Of a DNA stretch of 64,000 bases, positions 35,275 to 59,927 are shown one piece after another; position 1 is the stretch's first letter, and every line of letters begins with the position of its first letter. The stretch comes from Alentia gelatinosa (taxonomy: Eukaryota; Annelida; Polychaeta; Phyllodocida; Polynoidae). The stretch covers positions 40,450,218 to 40,514,217 of the forward strand of contig OX465590.1 of NCBI GenBank assembly GCA_950022655.1, given 5' to 3'. Position numbers and translations under genes: made by a program. The notes beneath the pieces were generated by a model. It was not told the DNA's origin. It was given only the letters and a program-made list of their open reading frames with translations, and made no database searches.

Positions 35275-35457
35275 TCAATCTCTGCTGGTTTTCATATCAA
35301 CGCCTGACAACTTCTGAGTTTGCCGCTTTTCAGTCTGTTCCTTCAGCCTTTGCTCCCTTTTTATCTTCAACTTGAATTCCTGTCTCTTTTTCTCCATATT
35401 TTGCTTCTCATTGGCTGCATGCATGGCTCTGATCAGCTTCTCGGAGTGGAGTTTCAG
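35275..35457 (-). CDS. Coiled-coil terminal exon, host gene uncertain
   Basis: On the minus strand an acceptor TTTCAACAG at 35458-35466 opens a 60-codon frame that starts LKLHSEKLIRAM. It runs through a lysine/glutamate/glutamine-rich helix (KREQRLKEQTEKRQ) and stops at 35275-35277. The charged heptad-like composition and clean acceptor are unlike the repeat-derived frames around it. The frame starts in phase 0, which matches a candidate phase-0 donor in Kv exon 4 at 41114-41115, so it may be a distal C-terminal exon of the channel. It could equally be the last exon of another gene; upstream, besides the Kv exons, I see no candidate. I recognise no family. Confidence 0.45.
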   Translation of the reverse strand: MKLHSEKLIRAMHAANEKQNMEKKRQEFKLKIKREQRLKEQTEKRQTQKLSGVDMKTSRD

Positions 35458-35614
35458 CTGTTGAAACATGAATAGGAATTATTTATAAGCAGATATTAAC
35501 AGGGAGCTTGATATTTTTATCAAAGGGAACAAAATAAGAGAGGACGTACCAATAAGGTGAATATGTTTTACTTTTATAATTTACTTCCGAATTTGAATAG
35601 TCATTGAAACATTA

Positions 35615-35780
35615 GGCCTGGCGTCCACCTACTACGATAGAAATTTAGACCTCCCGATATGGCACCGATACAAAAAGCAAATATCGGAGACATATCGGGA
35701 AGGTGCAAAATCATAGACATATGTCTAGACATGCCAATATACCACACATTGTATGGGGTTTTTATCGGTGTCTAATCGGA
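35615..35780. mobile_element. MITE family A copy 6, right half missing
   Basis: TTA then GGCCTGGCGTCCACCTACTA; homology ends at about 35780 without the opposite end. Confidence 0.65.
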
Positions 35781-36322
35781 GAATGAAAGATGAATATCAA
35801 TTATAAGTAGATATTAAGACCAACAAGGTCAATATGTTTTACTTTTATTATATACTTCCAAACTTTAATATTTATTGAAATTTTAATAAAAAATATGACC
35901 ATGTCAAGTCACTATCCAGAGTGTGTTGTTATGGCAGAAGTCACTCTAAGTTTGTATTTTTATCTTCTTACAAAAAAATAAAATGTATTTGATAATTTTA
36001 TTTTCTTGATATATGATTTGATGATATTTTACTATAATTGTATGTGTATTTTTACGGTGACATTGTATGTTTTTCTATGTTATTGATCTTTCCATACACT
36101 GCTATACTCACTTGAATTATTTGCGTATTCAGAGAATGTGTGTATTTATTTCCATACCAGCATACTGTGCGGTATGACAATAATAGCTATACCGTAGCAG
36201 AGGTTGGTATCTGTGTGATTACCAGCATAGGTATATAAAAAAAATAGCTTAAATTCATAAACTCAACGATTAACTCTGCACACTGGCAGACTACAGGGTG
36301 TGGGTGTTCTCAACTTCTTAGC
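35781..36322. other. AT-rich intergenic stretch
   Basis: Part of it repeats 35540-35590 (ATATGTTTTACTTTTAT), i.e. sequence flanking copy 6 is present on both sides in diverged form. No gene. Confidence 0.35.
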
Positions 36323-36457
36323 GAACTAGGCTTAGAGCCTTGAGAATCCACTGGCAGACAGTATTCCCGCTAGGTGGCATCATTGAGATTATAGGAATCT
36401 TTAGCAAGGGAGGCAGGTCAGTGGACTCTCAAGGCTCTAAGCCTAGTTCCTTAAAAA
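36323..36457. repeat. Inverted-end element GAACTAGGCTTAGAGCC
   Basis: GCGAACTAGGCTTAGAGCC at the left, GGCTCTAAGCCTAGTTCC at the right. A second copy at 38692-38852 keeps the ends and part of the interior (GATTCCTATAATCTCAAT-type, inverted). Confidence 0.65.
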
Positions 36458-37317
36458 ATCTTCTCCCATAGAGTGTACAGAATACCACTTAGAGAGTGTG
36501 AGATGATATGAGAGGGGTGCACCCCTGGGCCCCATATTACTAAGTAATGCGTATGTGTGCTCTACTCACTTAATCTTTGTAAACCTACCAATGTACTTCA
36601 GAGGGGGGCGGCAGAACGGCCTAGGCCGAGCCCGAGCTTCATTATGTAAAATGAGAAACCCTAAATAAAAGTGATAAAAAAAAAAAATTATTAAAAAAAA
36701 GTAATACGCCACCTAGGGGGACGTAGTAAGTGACGTTCAGAGACAGAGAAGGAGATAATTATGAGAAAAATCAAAAGGGTGACAATTTGTGTAAGAGTAA
36801 GAATCAGTTAGGCATAGGGAAGACTAGGTTGTTGTCTTTTAATTAAAGAATTTATAAGCAAAATGGAATAGAATACATTTAAAGTGATAAACAATGGAAA
36901 ACAATGTAAAGGGGGGTCATGGAATTGAAACAAATTGTAAGATGAGGTGAAATAAAGGAATTGCTAAAAATAATGAAATATTTTTTTTTTAGAATTGTTC
37001 AGTGAGACGCTACAGTACTCACCTCCAACTGCACTGGTGATTCCTGGAAGAGTAACAGCTCAATAAATTCACCTTACTTACGATTTATTTACAGTTAACC
37101 CTTGTTCATAATGGAGTAATTGCATATGAGATTAGTAGTTTATTTTGGTATGGTTGCAGTAGGTGTTTTATCTACCCAATACAAAGCGTCCATTGAAAAC
37201 ACATGGGAATGTCTATCTACATACCCGGAGCATACGGACATGTTGTATGCTCCGGGTAGACTGGCTCCAGTCCCTGCATACTATGGCTACCCTCCTTGCT
37301 GGGATACATACACAATA
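36458..37317. other. Intergenic stretch, poly-A rich
   Basis: Holds A-runs near 36680 and a GGGGGACGTAGTAAG segment. Fragment of the GGGACTGG family at about 37255-37310. No gene. Confidence 0.35.
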
Positions 37318-37431
37318 TTACCATGATTTCGATCTGAGTGGCCGTATTCTCCGCGTAGTTGACGAGTATTGCGTAGTGTCAACTACAAGGAGAATACGGC
37401 AACACAGATCGAAATTATGGTAATGTTGTAT
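37318..37431. repeat. Hairpin element (GTGGCCGTATTCTCC)
   Basis: TACCATGATTTCGATCTGAG pairs with CACAGATCGAAATTATGGTA. Relative of 5218-5346. Confidence 0.6.
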
Positions 37432-37788
37432 TTATTACTCACTTATTTTTAGATTTAAGCAATAAATATGATCGTTAGAAAACTTTACAACGTAATTAAG
37501 AAGTTATGTTTGGGACTACTTTCATCTCAAAAATCTGTATCCTCCTAGGAGGGTACAGAGCTCCGTATCCTCCTCAGTAGCGATCTGTAGGATACATACT
37601 TTAATGAACTTTATTCTGGTTGTGTTTAATCATTTAATGAATGCTCATAATCAAAGACTTGAGCAAGTCTATGCTCCTGGTCGCAAAAGCCGACGCATAC
37701 GGAAAAATAGTGCTTATGAAAAAAGAGTGCGTACCTAAATGAACTAATATCGGTACGCCACTTGATAGGAAAAGGTAAATAAAAAGAT

Positions 37789-37927
37789 ACAATATAGACT
37801 GGATAAAAGCGGCTGTATACTCCTCGGAGTTGACTCTGTGCAATATCCTCCCATGCGCTCGGATATTACTATAGGTAAACCTTTCGGAGCATACGGCCTC
37901 TTCTATATGAATCCCGTCAATATTGTG
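37789..37927. repeat. Hairpin element (ACAATATAGACTGG)
   Basis: Left ACAATATAGACTGG, right CCGTCAATATTGTGT; the middle is like 9028-9160. Confidence 0.55.
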
Positions 37928-38104
37928 TATATATATGATGATGATTAAAATTAGAACCCCCGCTGTTTTCCTAATAAAGGGAAGTAACGTTTGCTGGTAC
38001 ATGCAGTAGGTGCCAGGTCAAGTAGAACTGTGTCAACATCTCTGAAATTGCAATGCAAATGTAATGGATCAATAATTCAAGGTATGTGCATTTGTAGGAA
38101 ATCC

Positions 38105-38421
38105 AGTACTATGGAGAAACCAAACAAGAGTTAGTCATGTTGTTTATCGCACGATGGCAAGATCATGTATTACTGCGCGAGGCGAAGCCGAGAGCAGTAA
38201 TACGCGATCTTGCCGGAGTGCAATGAACAATAACACGACTAACTCGAGTTTGGTTTAGAATTTATCCTACCCTGCCCGTCTAATTTTCTCCTACATTAAC
38301 AAATGACGTCATTTGTCAAGTGTATCCCACTAGAGCAATATTTTTCATTTTTCTGAACTCCAGACCGAATACAGTGACCCAATGATAAGCCTATGGAGTT
38401 TTTTATTAGGGGTAGGGTAAT
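38105..38421. repeat. Composite hairpin plus TTTATCCTACCC unit
   Basis: Hairpin with GCAAGATCATGTATTACTGC and centre GAGGCGAAGCCGAG (38105-38258), then TTTATCCTACCC to GGGGTAGGGTAA (38261-38421). Confidence 0.5.
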
Positions 38422-38620
38422 TATAGTTTCCCATGAGATTGACGTTTTTTTTAGTGAAACTATCTGGTAATGCAACCTTTTTCCAATTACTACCAAAATT
38501 CATTGGAAATCACATTGACTGATGTCAGAGAAAAGGCAATATAAATATACTTTAGATTCTCTATCTCTTAATGGATAGCGGGGTAGGGGGACGGAGGGCA
38601 TAGGGGTTGTATGTCCTGGC

Positions 38621-38928
38621 ACACCTCTCATAAGATCCTACACTCTCTAATTCGTATTCTGCACTCTCACTACGCTCTATCGAGAAGAATTCTTAACGAA
38701 CTAGGCTTAGAGCCTTGAGAATCCACTGGCCTGTCTCCCGTGCTAAAGACGCACATCAATGCAAACCAAAGATTCCTATAATCTCAATGGTGGGGAATAC
38801 TGTGTGCCAGTCGATCCTCAAGGCTCTAAGCCTAGTTCGTAAAGAATTCTTCTCCCATAGAGTGCAGTGAGAACCTTGTACAGAATATGACTTAGAGAGT
38901 GTAGGATCTTATGAGAGGGGTGGTCCTG
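38621..38928. repeat. Nested palindromic element, GAACTAGGCTTAGAGCC family
   Basis: Outer ends CACCTCTCATAAGATCCTAC and GTAGGATCTTATGAGAGG enclose the inner GAACTAGGCTTAGAGCC pair at 38696-38844. The outer ends are also partly present by 36485-36520. Confidence 0.65.
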
Positions 38929-38964
38929 GGGCTCTGGATGGGAAAATAGCCTACGGTAAATTAA

Positions 38965-39733
38965 GGCCCGGCGTCCACCAAGCTCCTGATACACTATGAT
39001 AAGCCAGATGCATCTCCAGACACAAAATCGATATCGCTTTGGAAAGTCAACTTTCAGGGGTCTGAGATGCCTAAAGCCCAATGCCCATCTACCGATTTCG
39101 GAACATTCATGTACGTTTGTCGGCGACAAACGAAGGGTAAATTGTCTCAGGCGAGGTATCCTAACGGAGTCGGTAGATGTAGGACAGCTAGGCAAGGCTA
39201 ACCAGCGATTAGTGAACCACCTCCTTTTGTCGCCGACACGTTGTGGTTTTTGCCCTCCCCAGTGATTAGTGGACCATACACCGATTTTATCAGTGTGCGT
39301 ATATATGTCGGTAGGTATAGACTGATTTCCTTAGGACTAATACCCACCAGCCCCTCTCCTCGAGGGCCGCGGGTTGAGCAAAGGTTACGTAATTTGCCTG
39401 CGACAAGGTGACTGATTCCTATACGATTTGGGAACTAATCGTTCAACCCTAAATCGGCAGATGGGCATCCGGCTTAAGGGCACCTGGGACCCGTTTTTTA
39501 GACGAGATAATCGTTAATAGCGATTATGGAACATTCAAGACGATTCTCAAGATAAATACAACAACCATTGGTGCCTGTGGTTCGATAATTATCGCCAAAT
39601 GTATGATAATCAAACTAAGGTGTCAAAAGGGTCGCTATCAACGATTACCCCTTCTATAAAATGGGTCCTAGAGGTTGCACCCCGATGCACGTGGTCTATT
39701 TTAGGGTATCGGGAGCTCAGTGGACGTCGAGCC
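38965..39733. mobile_element. MITE family A copy 7 carrying a nested family C element
   Basis: Left GGCCCGGCGTCCACC after TAA; right end CAGTGGACGTCGAGCC. The complete family C element at 39075-39474 sits inside. Confidence 0.5.
39075..39474. mobile_element. MITE family C copy 3
   Basis: AGCCCAATGCCCATCTACCG to CGGCAGATGGGCATCCGGCT, with TAA on both sides (39072-39074, 39475-39477). Confidence 0.72.
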
Positions 39734-39918
39734 TCAGAATAATTTTGAGATAAAATAAGTTCGGCGATGAAGTCTCTGATAATTAGTGATGGTGCTGAAA
39801 ATATGACCCGGATGTTAGTTCTTTAGTAGAAAGTGAACTCGAGTTAGTACTGTGAGTGTTTATCTTTAGCCGAGCACAGCGAGTAGCCGACCTGAACTAA
39901 TTCGAGTTCAGTTTAGTA

Positions 39919-40050
39919 TTTATCCTACCCCGTCTCCACGACTTTAGAATGATAATTAGCCATTTTAGTTCCGTGTAATAAATACCACTTTACTACGCAC
40001 TCGCACGAATACAGTTTCCCAATGTTAAGCCTATCGCGTTTTTTATTAAC
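39919..40050. repeat. TTTATCCTACCCC unit, right end missing
   Basis: Begins TTTATCCTACCCCGTCTCC and runs to TTTTTTATTAACCC, where a TTAACCCTTTA end begins. Confidence 0.4.
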
Positions 40051-40848
40051 CCTTTACAGGCGGGGGGCTGTGGCAGACCCATGCCAGGGACAGGTATGAT
40101 GCTAGGGGTCGAGCCTATTTTCATTCAAACCCAGATTCGATTTCCGGATAAAGTGATATGATACATAAAACTTAATCTCATCTTTTGTTTTATCTGATGA
40201 TTTTAAATATTATATCATGAGTATATTCTCTGCATGTTTCATGTTTACTGATCCATTATTTTTTTGATAAAATAATAATATGATAAATATTGCGAATACT
40301 GCCTCAAGGTATCATTCGCCCTATGCTGGGGAATGCCTCAAGGCATCATTTGCACTTCACTGGGAATGCATCAAAGCATCACTCGCCCTGATTTAGATTG
40401 CTCAAGTCTTTGATTATGAACATTCATTAAATTATTAATCAAAATCGAAATAAAGTTCATTTTAGTATGCATCCTTCTCTGATTGCCCCATGAATCAAAG
40501 GCTTATCCATTTTTAATGGAATCTCCTGTTTATGGCCCCAAGTCGCTCCCTGTAACCCTATACCTCCTCCTACCCCTCCTCCTCCAGTTATCTGGCTGCC
40601 TGTGTTGTCATATCAAGAAATTTCGCATGCTCCTGACTGTGACCCGATTGAGATCAAAGTGAGAGGATATCAATCTTCCAGCAGATGTCTTGACCAGTCA
40701 GCCGTTGAATAATCTAGGATCTTACATAAAGACACTTGTCTATACCTTTGTACAAGGGTTATCGTTTGATAATATTTAAGTTTGTTTGTTAAGACAGTAT
40801 CAGACATCCATAAGGTCGTCCATAAGTGTTGAATACAAATGACCCACA

Positions 40849-55508
<14,660 letters not shown>

Positions 55509-55509
55509 G

Positions 55510-58320
55510 ACCTCTCCTAACTGTTCACTGTCACACACATGTTACCATGCTACATGTTGTGGTATTGATTCATTGAAATGCTTCTGGCTGGTTGGTATTC
55601 GTTGCTGGCTTAAACACGGTAAAGACTCTTGACCGTCTCCTAACTGTTCACTGTCACACACATGTTACCATGCTACATGTTGTGGTATTGAGTCATAGAG
55701 CCTCCAGAGATTACTAAACTGCCGATTATCGCCCGGGTAAAGCAAAGTTCCGCTCCCGATAGACTTGGCACACTACGACAACATGAACCACAGTTTTCTG
55801 GTTTATAACTGGAGAAACTGAATGTAATTTCGGATTTCTATGTAGAAATAGCTGAAATTTCCATTTCTGGCATCAGAATTTCAATTTATGGATTTCTGAA
55901 AGCCGTTAAACTGCATTAATTCTGGGTTACGGGTCACGGGTCTATCACCATATAACGTCGGTAATCAGCGAAAACCGGAACTTGCAAAACAGACTGGATT
56001 ACGGGATACCTCAATAGGGTCTATTGGAATGCTTCTGGCTGGTTGGTGTTCCTTGCTTACTTAAAGATGGCAAAGACCCATGACCATCTCCAAGTTTTTC
56101 ACGATCATACACTTATCACCAGTCTCTGTGTTATTGGTTTATTGGAATGCTTCTGGCTGGTTGGTATTCGTTGCTGGCTTAAACACGGTAAAGACTCTTG
56201 ACCGTCTCCTAACTGTTCACTGTCACACACATGTTACCATGCTACATGTTGTGGTATTGATTCATTGAAATGCTTCTGGCTGGTTGGTGTTCCTTGCTTA
56301 CTTAAAGATGGCAAAGACCCATGACCATCTCCAAGTTTTTCACGATCAAACACTTATCACCAGTCTCTGTGTTATTGGTTTATTGGAATGCTTCTGGCTG
56401 GTTGGTATTCGTTGCTGGCTTAAACACGGTAAAGACTCTTGACCGTCTCCTAACTGTTCACTGTCACACACATGTTACCATGTTACATGTTGTGGTATTG
56501 ATTCATTGGAATGCTTCTGGCTGGTTGGTGTTCCTTGCTTACTTAAAGATGGCAAAGACCCATAACCATCTCCAAGTTTTTCACGATCATACACTTATCA
56601 CCAGTCTCTGTGTTATTGGTTTATTGGAATGCTTCTGGCTGGTTGGTATTCGTTGCTGGCTTAAACACGGTAAAGACTCTTGACCGTCTCCTAACTGTTC
56701 ACTGTCACACACATGTTACCATGCTACATGTTGTGGTATTGAGTCATTGAAATGCTTCTGGCTGGTTGGTGTTCCTTGCTTACTTAAAGATGGCAAAGAC
56801 CCATGACCATCTCCAAGTTTTTCACGATCATACACTTATCACCAGTCTCTGTGTTATTGGTTCATTGGAATGCTTCTGGCTGGTTGGTATTCCTTGCTGG
56901 CTTAAACACAGTAAAGACTCTTGACCGTCTCCTAACTGTTCACTGTCACACACATGTTACCATGTTACATGTTGTGGTATTGAGTCATAGGAATAATTCT
57001 GGCTTGTTGGTATTGGTTGCTGACTTAAACACGTAAAGACTCTTGACCATTTCCTAGCTGTTCACTATCACACGCATATTAGCATTGTCGTATTGGTTCA
57101 TTGAAATGCTTCTGGCTGGTTGGCATTCCTTGCTGGCCTAAGCATGGCAAAGTCTCATGACCATCTCCTAGCTGTTAACGATCACACACAGTATATTACC
57201 ATTGTGGTATTGGCTTCTGGCTGGTTGATATTCCTTGTTTCCTTAAACAAATTGTCTCAATTGCTTAAACAAACCGTCTCCTAACTGTTGACTGTCACAC
57301 ACATATTAGCATTGTCATATTGGTTCATTGGAATGCTCACGATCAAACTCTTATCACCAGTCTCTGTGGTATTGCTTCATTGATTGCTTCATCAGAATAC
57401 TTCTGGCTGGTTGGTATTCGTTGCTTGCTTAAACATGGCAAAGACCCATGACTGCCTCCGACCACACACCGTATATTACCATTTTGTTATTGATTCGCTG
57501 GAATGTTTCTGGCTGGTTGGTATTCCTTGCTTACTTAAAGATGGCAAAGACCCATGACCATCTCCAAGCTTTTCATGATAAAACACTTATCACCAGTCTC
57601 TGTGGTATTGATTCATTGGAATGCTTCTCTGGCTGGTTGGTATTCCTTGCTTGTTTAAACAAAGCCAAAACTTATGACCGTTTCCTAGCTGTTCACAATC
57701 ACACATATGTTATGGTATCGGCTTCTGGCTGGTTGGTATTCCTTGCTTGCTTAAACATGGTAAAGAATCATGACTGTCTCCTAGCTTTGCATGACCAGAG
57801 ACATATTACTCCTAGCTCTTCACGATCACTAGCTGTATATTACCATTGAGGTATTGATTCGTTGGAATGCTTCTGGCTGGTTGGTATTCCTTGCTGGCTT
57901 AAACATGGCAAATACTGAATGACTGTCTCCTAGCTTTTCACGATCACAGACATATCAGCAGTCTCGCAGCTTTTCACGATCATGCACTGTATATTACCAT
58001 GGTGGTATTGCTTCATTGTATTGCTTCTGGCTGGTTGGTATTCCTTGCCTGCTTAAAGAAGGCAGAGACTCTTGACTATCTCCTAGCTTTTCACGACCAG
58101 AGATGTAATACCAGTCTCCTAGCTGTTCACGATCACGCACCGTATATTACCATTGTGGTATTGATTTATTGTAATGCCTCTGGCTGGTTGGTATTCCTTG
58201 CTTGCTTAAATAAGGCATAGACTCTTGGCCGTCTCCTAGCATGTCACATTCACAGACATATTACCATTGAGTCATTGAAATGCCTTAGCTGGCTTAAACA
58301 TGGCAAAGACTGAGCGACAT
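55510..58320. repeat. Higher-order tandem array, 241-bp dimer
   Basis: CTTCTGGCTGGTTGGT starts monomers at 56032, 56150, 56273, 56391, 56514, 56632, 56755 and 56873: spacings alternate 118 and 123, so the array is a two-monomer repeat of 241 bp. To the right (57000-58320) monomers are more diverged and irregular. The left edge shares CTAACTGTTCACTGTCACAC with the sequence directly upstream of the Kv start codon. Confidence 0.88.
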
Positions 58321-58904
58321 GCCCGACTCTCAGTTGATGAAGTTGGTGGTACTGGTATTATTGATGATGTTGATCTTGCTTTATAAAAGCCACATCTCCA
58401 GTGGACCGTGTCCTTCATGCCTTGATTAATCTTTGATATCCATATCTGCATCTAGTCGACAGGCTGGTGGACCTATCGATTGGTATTAATTCCAGGTTGT
58501 TATCGAACAGGTTCATCGAATTCTCTCCAAACTCTTGCGCCAGGAGAGAAAGACCCTATGCTATTTTGCAGGTAAATTCCAGGAAAAAACTCCAACTTCC
58601 CTATGTCTGGTATCCTGGGTAGTCATTGGTTCACAGCATGAACGGTGAATGTTGATCGGAGGTGGGTGTGCATGTGTGCTCTCCATGCGAGAAAAGTCCA
58701 TACTGCGGTGTACACTGGCCGCCAGAGCTACACTACGTTAGCTCTGATCGGGTTAAACCCGCGGCCGGCTACACACAGTGGCTGGAACTCTTTGTTACTA
58801 TCCTACCAGGGACCTGGGACCTGTTTCAGTAGTTTCGTGACATGTCTAGATGGTGTCTTTGAGACGTTGCTCATATTGGCTAATGGGCTAACCTTTGTGA
58901 CATA
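58321..58904. other. Intergenic stretch, nothing recognised
   Basis: Between the Kv gene and the FABP gene; no supported exon. Confidence 0.35.
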
Positions 58905-59560
58905 ATCCCCCATTAAGTATCTTCTCCAAATACTTCATGGGCATTGTATACGAGTTCCCAATGTTAAGTCTATGGGGGAAAATACCAGGGCCCCGTTGCT
59001 CCTGTTTTTGTGGTATTGCTAGCTATAATCAGGTCACAATTTTATTTTTACGATTACTTTAACGATCCGACCAAAAAAGCGTTGCTCCAGTAATATCGGA
59101 TCGTATCGCTATATTTCCGCAGTATCGCTAATTTTTACGATGCGATTACGATACAACAATTCAGGGGCACATATTGAATGAGACAGGGGAAGATTAATTA
59201 GTTCTTTAATCAAATACATATGGCACCATAGTTAAAACTGATCTGATACCTGGTGGTTTGGATCGCTATTTCCTATAGGTAAAAGAACAAGGGGCAGGGG
59301 TTGGTGGTGCCACCATGGATCGTTATTCGAAATATCTGACAAGGCTGGTTTTTAACCTACAGCGATACGATCCGCAGTGGTGTGAAGGTCCGCGTAAAAT
59401 GTATTGCTAAAAGCCATATTTTACGTGGCGATGCACTTATGCTATTGTGACACGATCCGCAAAATTTCAGGAGCAACGTTTTGGCCCTCAGATCGCTATT
59501 CTGCGATCCTCAGCTCTGCCGTAGTCCTGGAGCAACGGGGCCCAGGGGTGAGATAAAGAT
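58905..59560. repeat. TATCTCACCCC family copy split by an insertion
   Basis: Left part has TTCCCAATGTTAAGTCTATG; right part GGGGTGAGATAAAG. The insertion is 58990-59541. Confidence 0.5.
58990..59541. mobile_element. Foldback element GCCCCGTTGCTCC, nested
   Basis: GCCCCGTTGCTCCTG at the left and GGAGCAACGGGGC at the right, flanked by CCAGG (58985-58989, 59542-59546). Internal fragments with GCGTTGCTCCAGTAATATC recur at 34885. Confidence 0.65.
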
Positions 59561-59727
59561 CGAATCGTAAAATTAACAATACTCCACTCGTTTATTTATA
59601 CGATTCTCAATGCAATCCTAAATGATTATCTATAACTGGATCACCATGTCCTGAATGCCATGACACACTATCGTGAGTGTCCTTGAAAATGAAAAAAACG
59701 AGAACACTGCATCATTTCAATTAACGA

Positions 59728-59733
59728 TTTATT
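59728..59733 (-). terminator. Candidate polyadenylation signal of the FABP gene
   Basis: AATAAA on the minus strand about 145 nt after the stop codon at 59877. Confidence 0.45.
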
Positions 59734-59876
59734 TTTTGTCTTTCAACCACATGTACGTTTACAACAACTATAAGCACCAGGTAGGACTTCCTATTATTCA
59801 TATTAATATTTAATAAAATATCAATATATTGAAAATATTAATATATTAATTAAAAGATTAATATCATCAAAAGTGA

Positions 59877-59927
59877 CTACAACTTCTTCATGGTGAGAGA
59901 GCAGCGGGCGGCGCCGGAGAGGTACGT
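59877..59927 (-). CDS. FABP exon 4
   Basis: Acceptor CTGTTTCAG|ACG; 16 codons TYLSGAARCSLTMKKL and stop TAG. 51 bp, the short last exon expected for the family. Confidence 0.85.
   Translation of the reverse strand, partial: TYLSGAARCSLTMKKL

Noticed and set aside
56080..58220. Frames of 60-133 codons repeating LLECFWLVG
   Set aside because: Translation of the 241-bp tandem array; frames shift between monomers of 118 and 123 bp.
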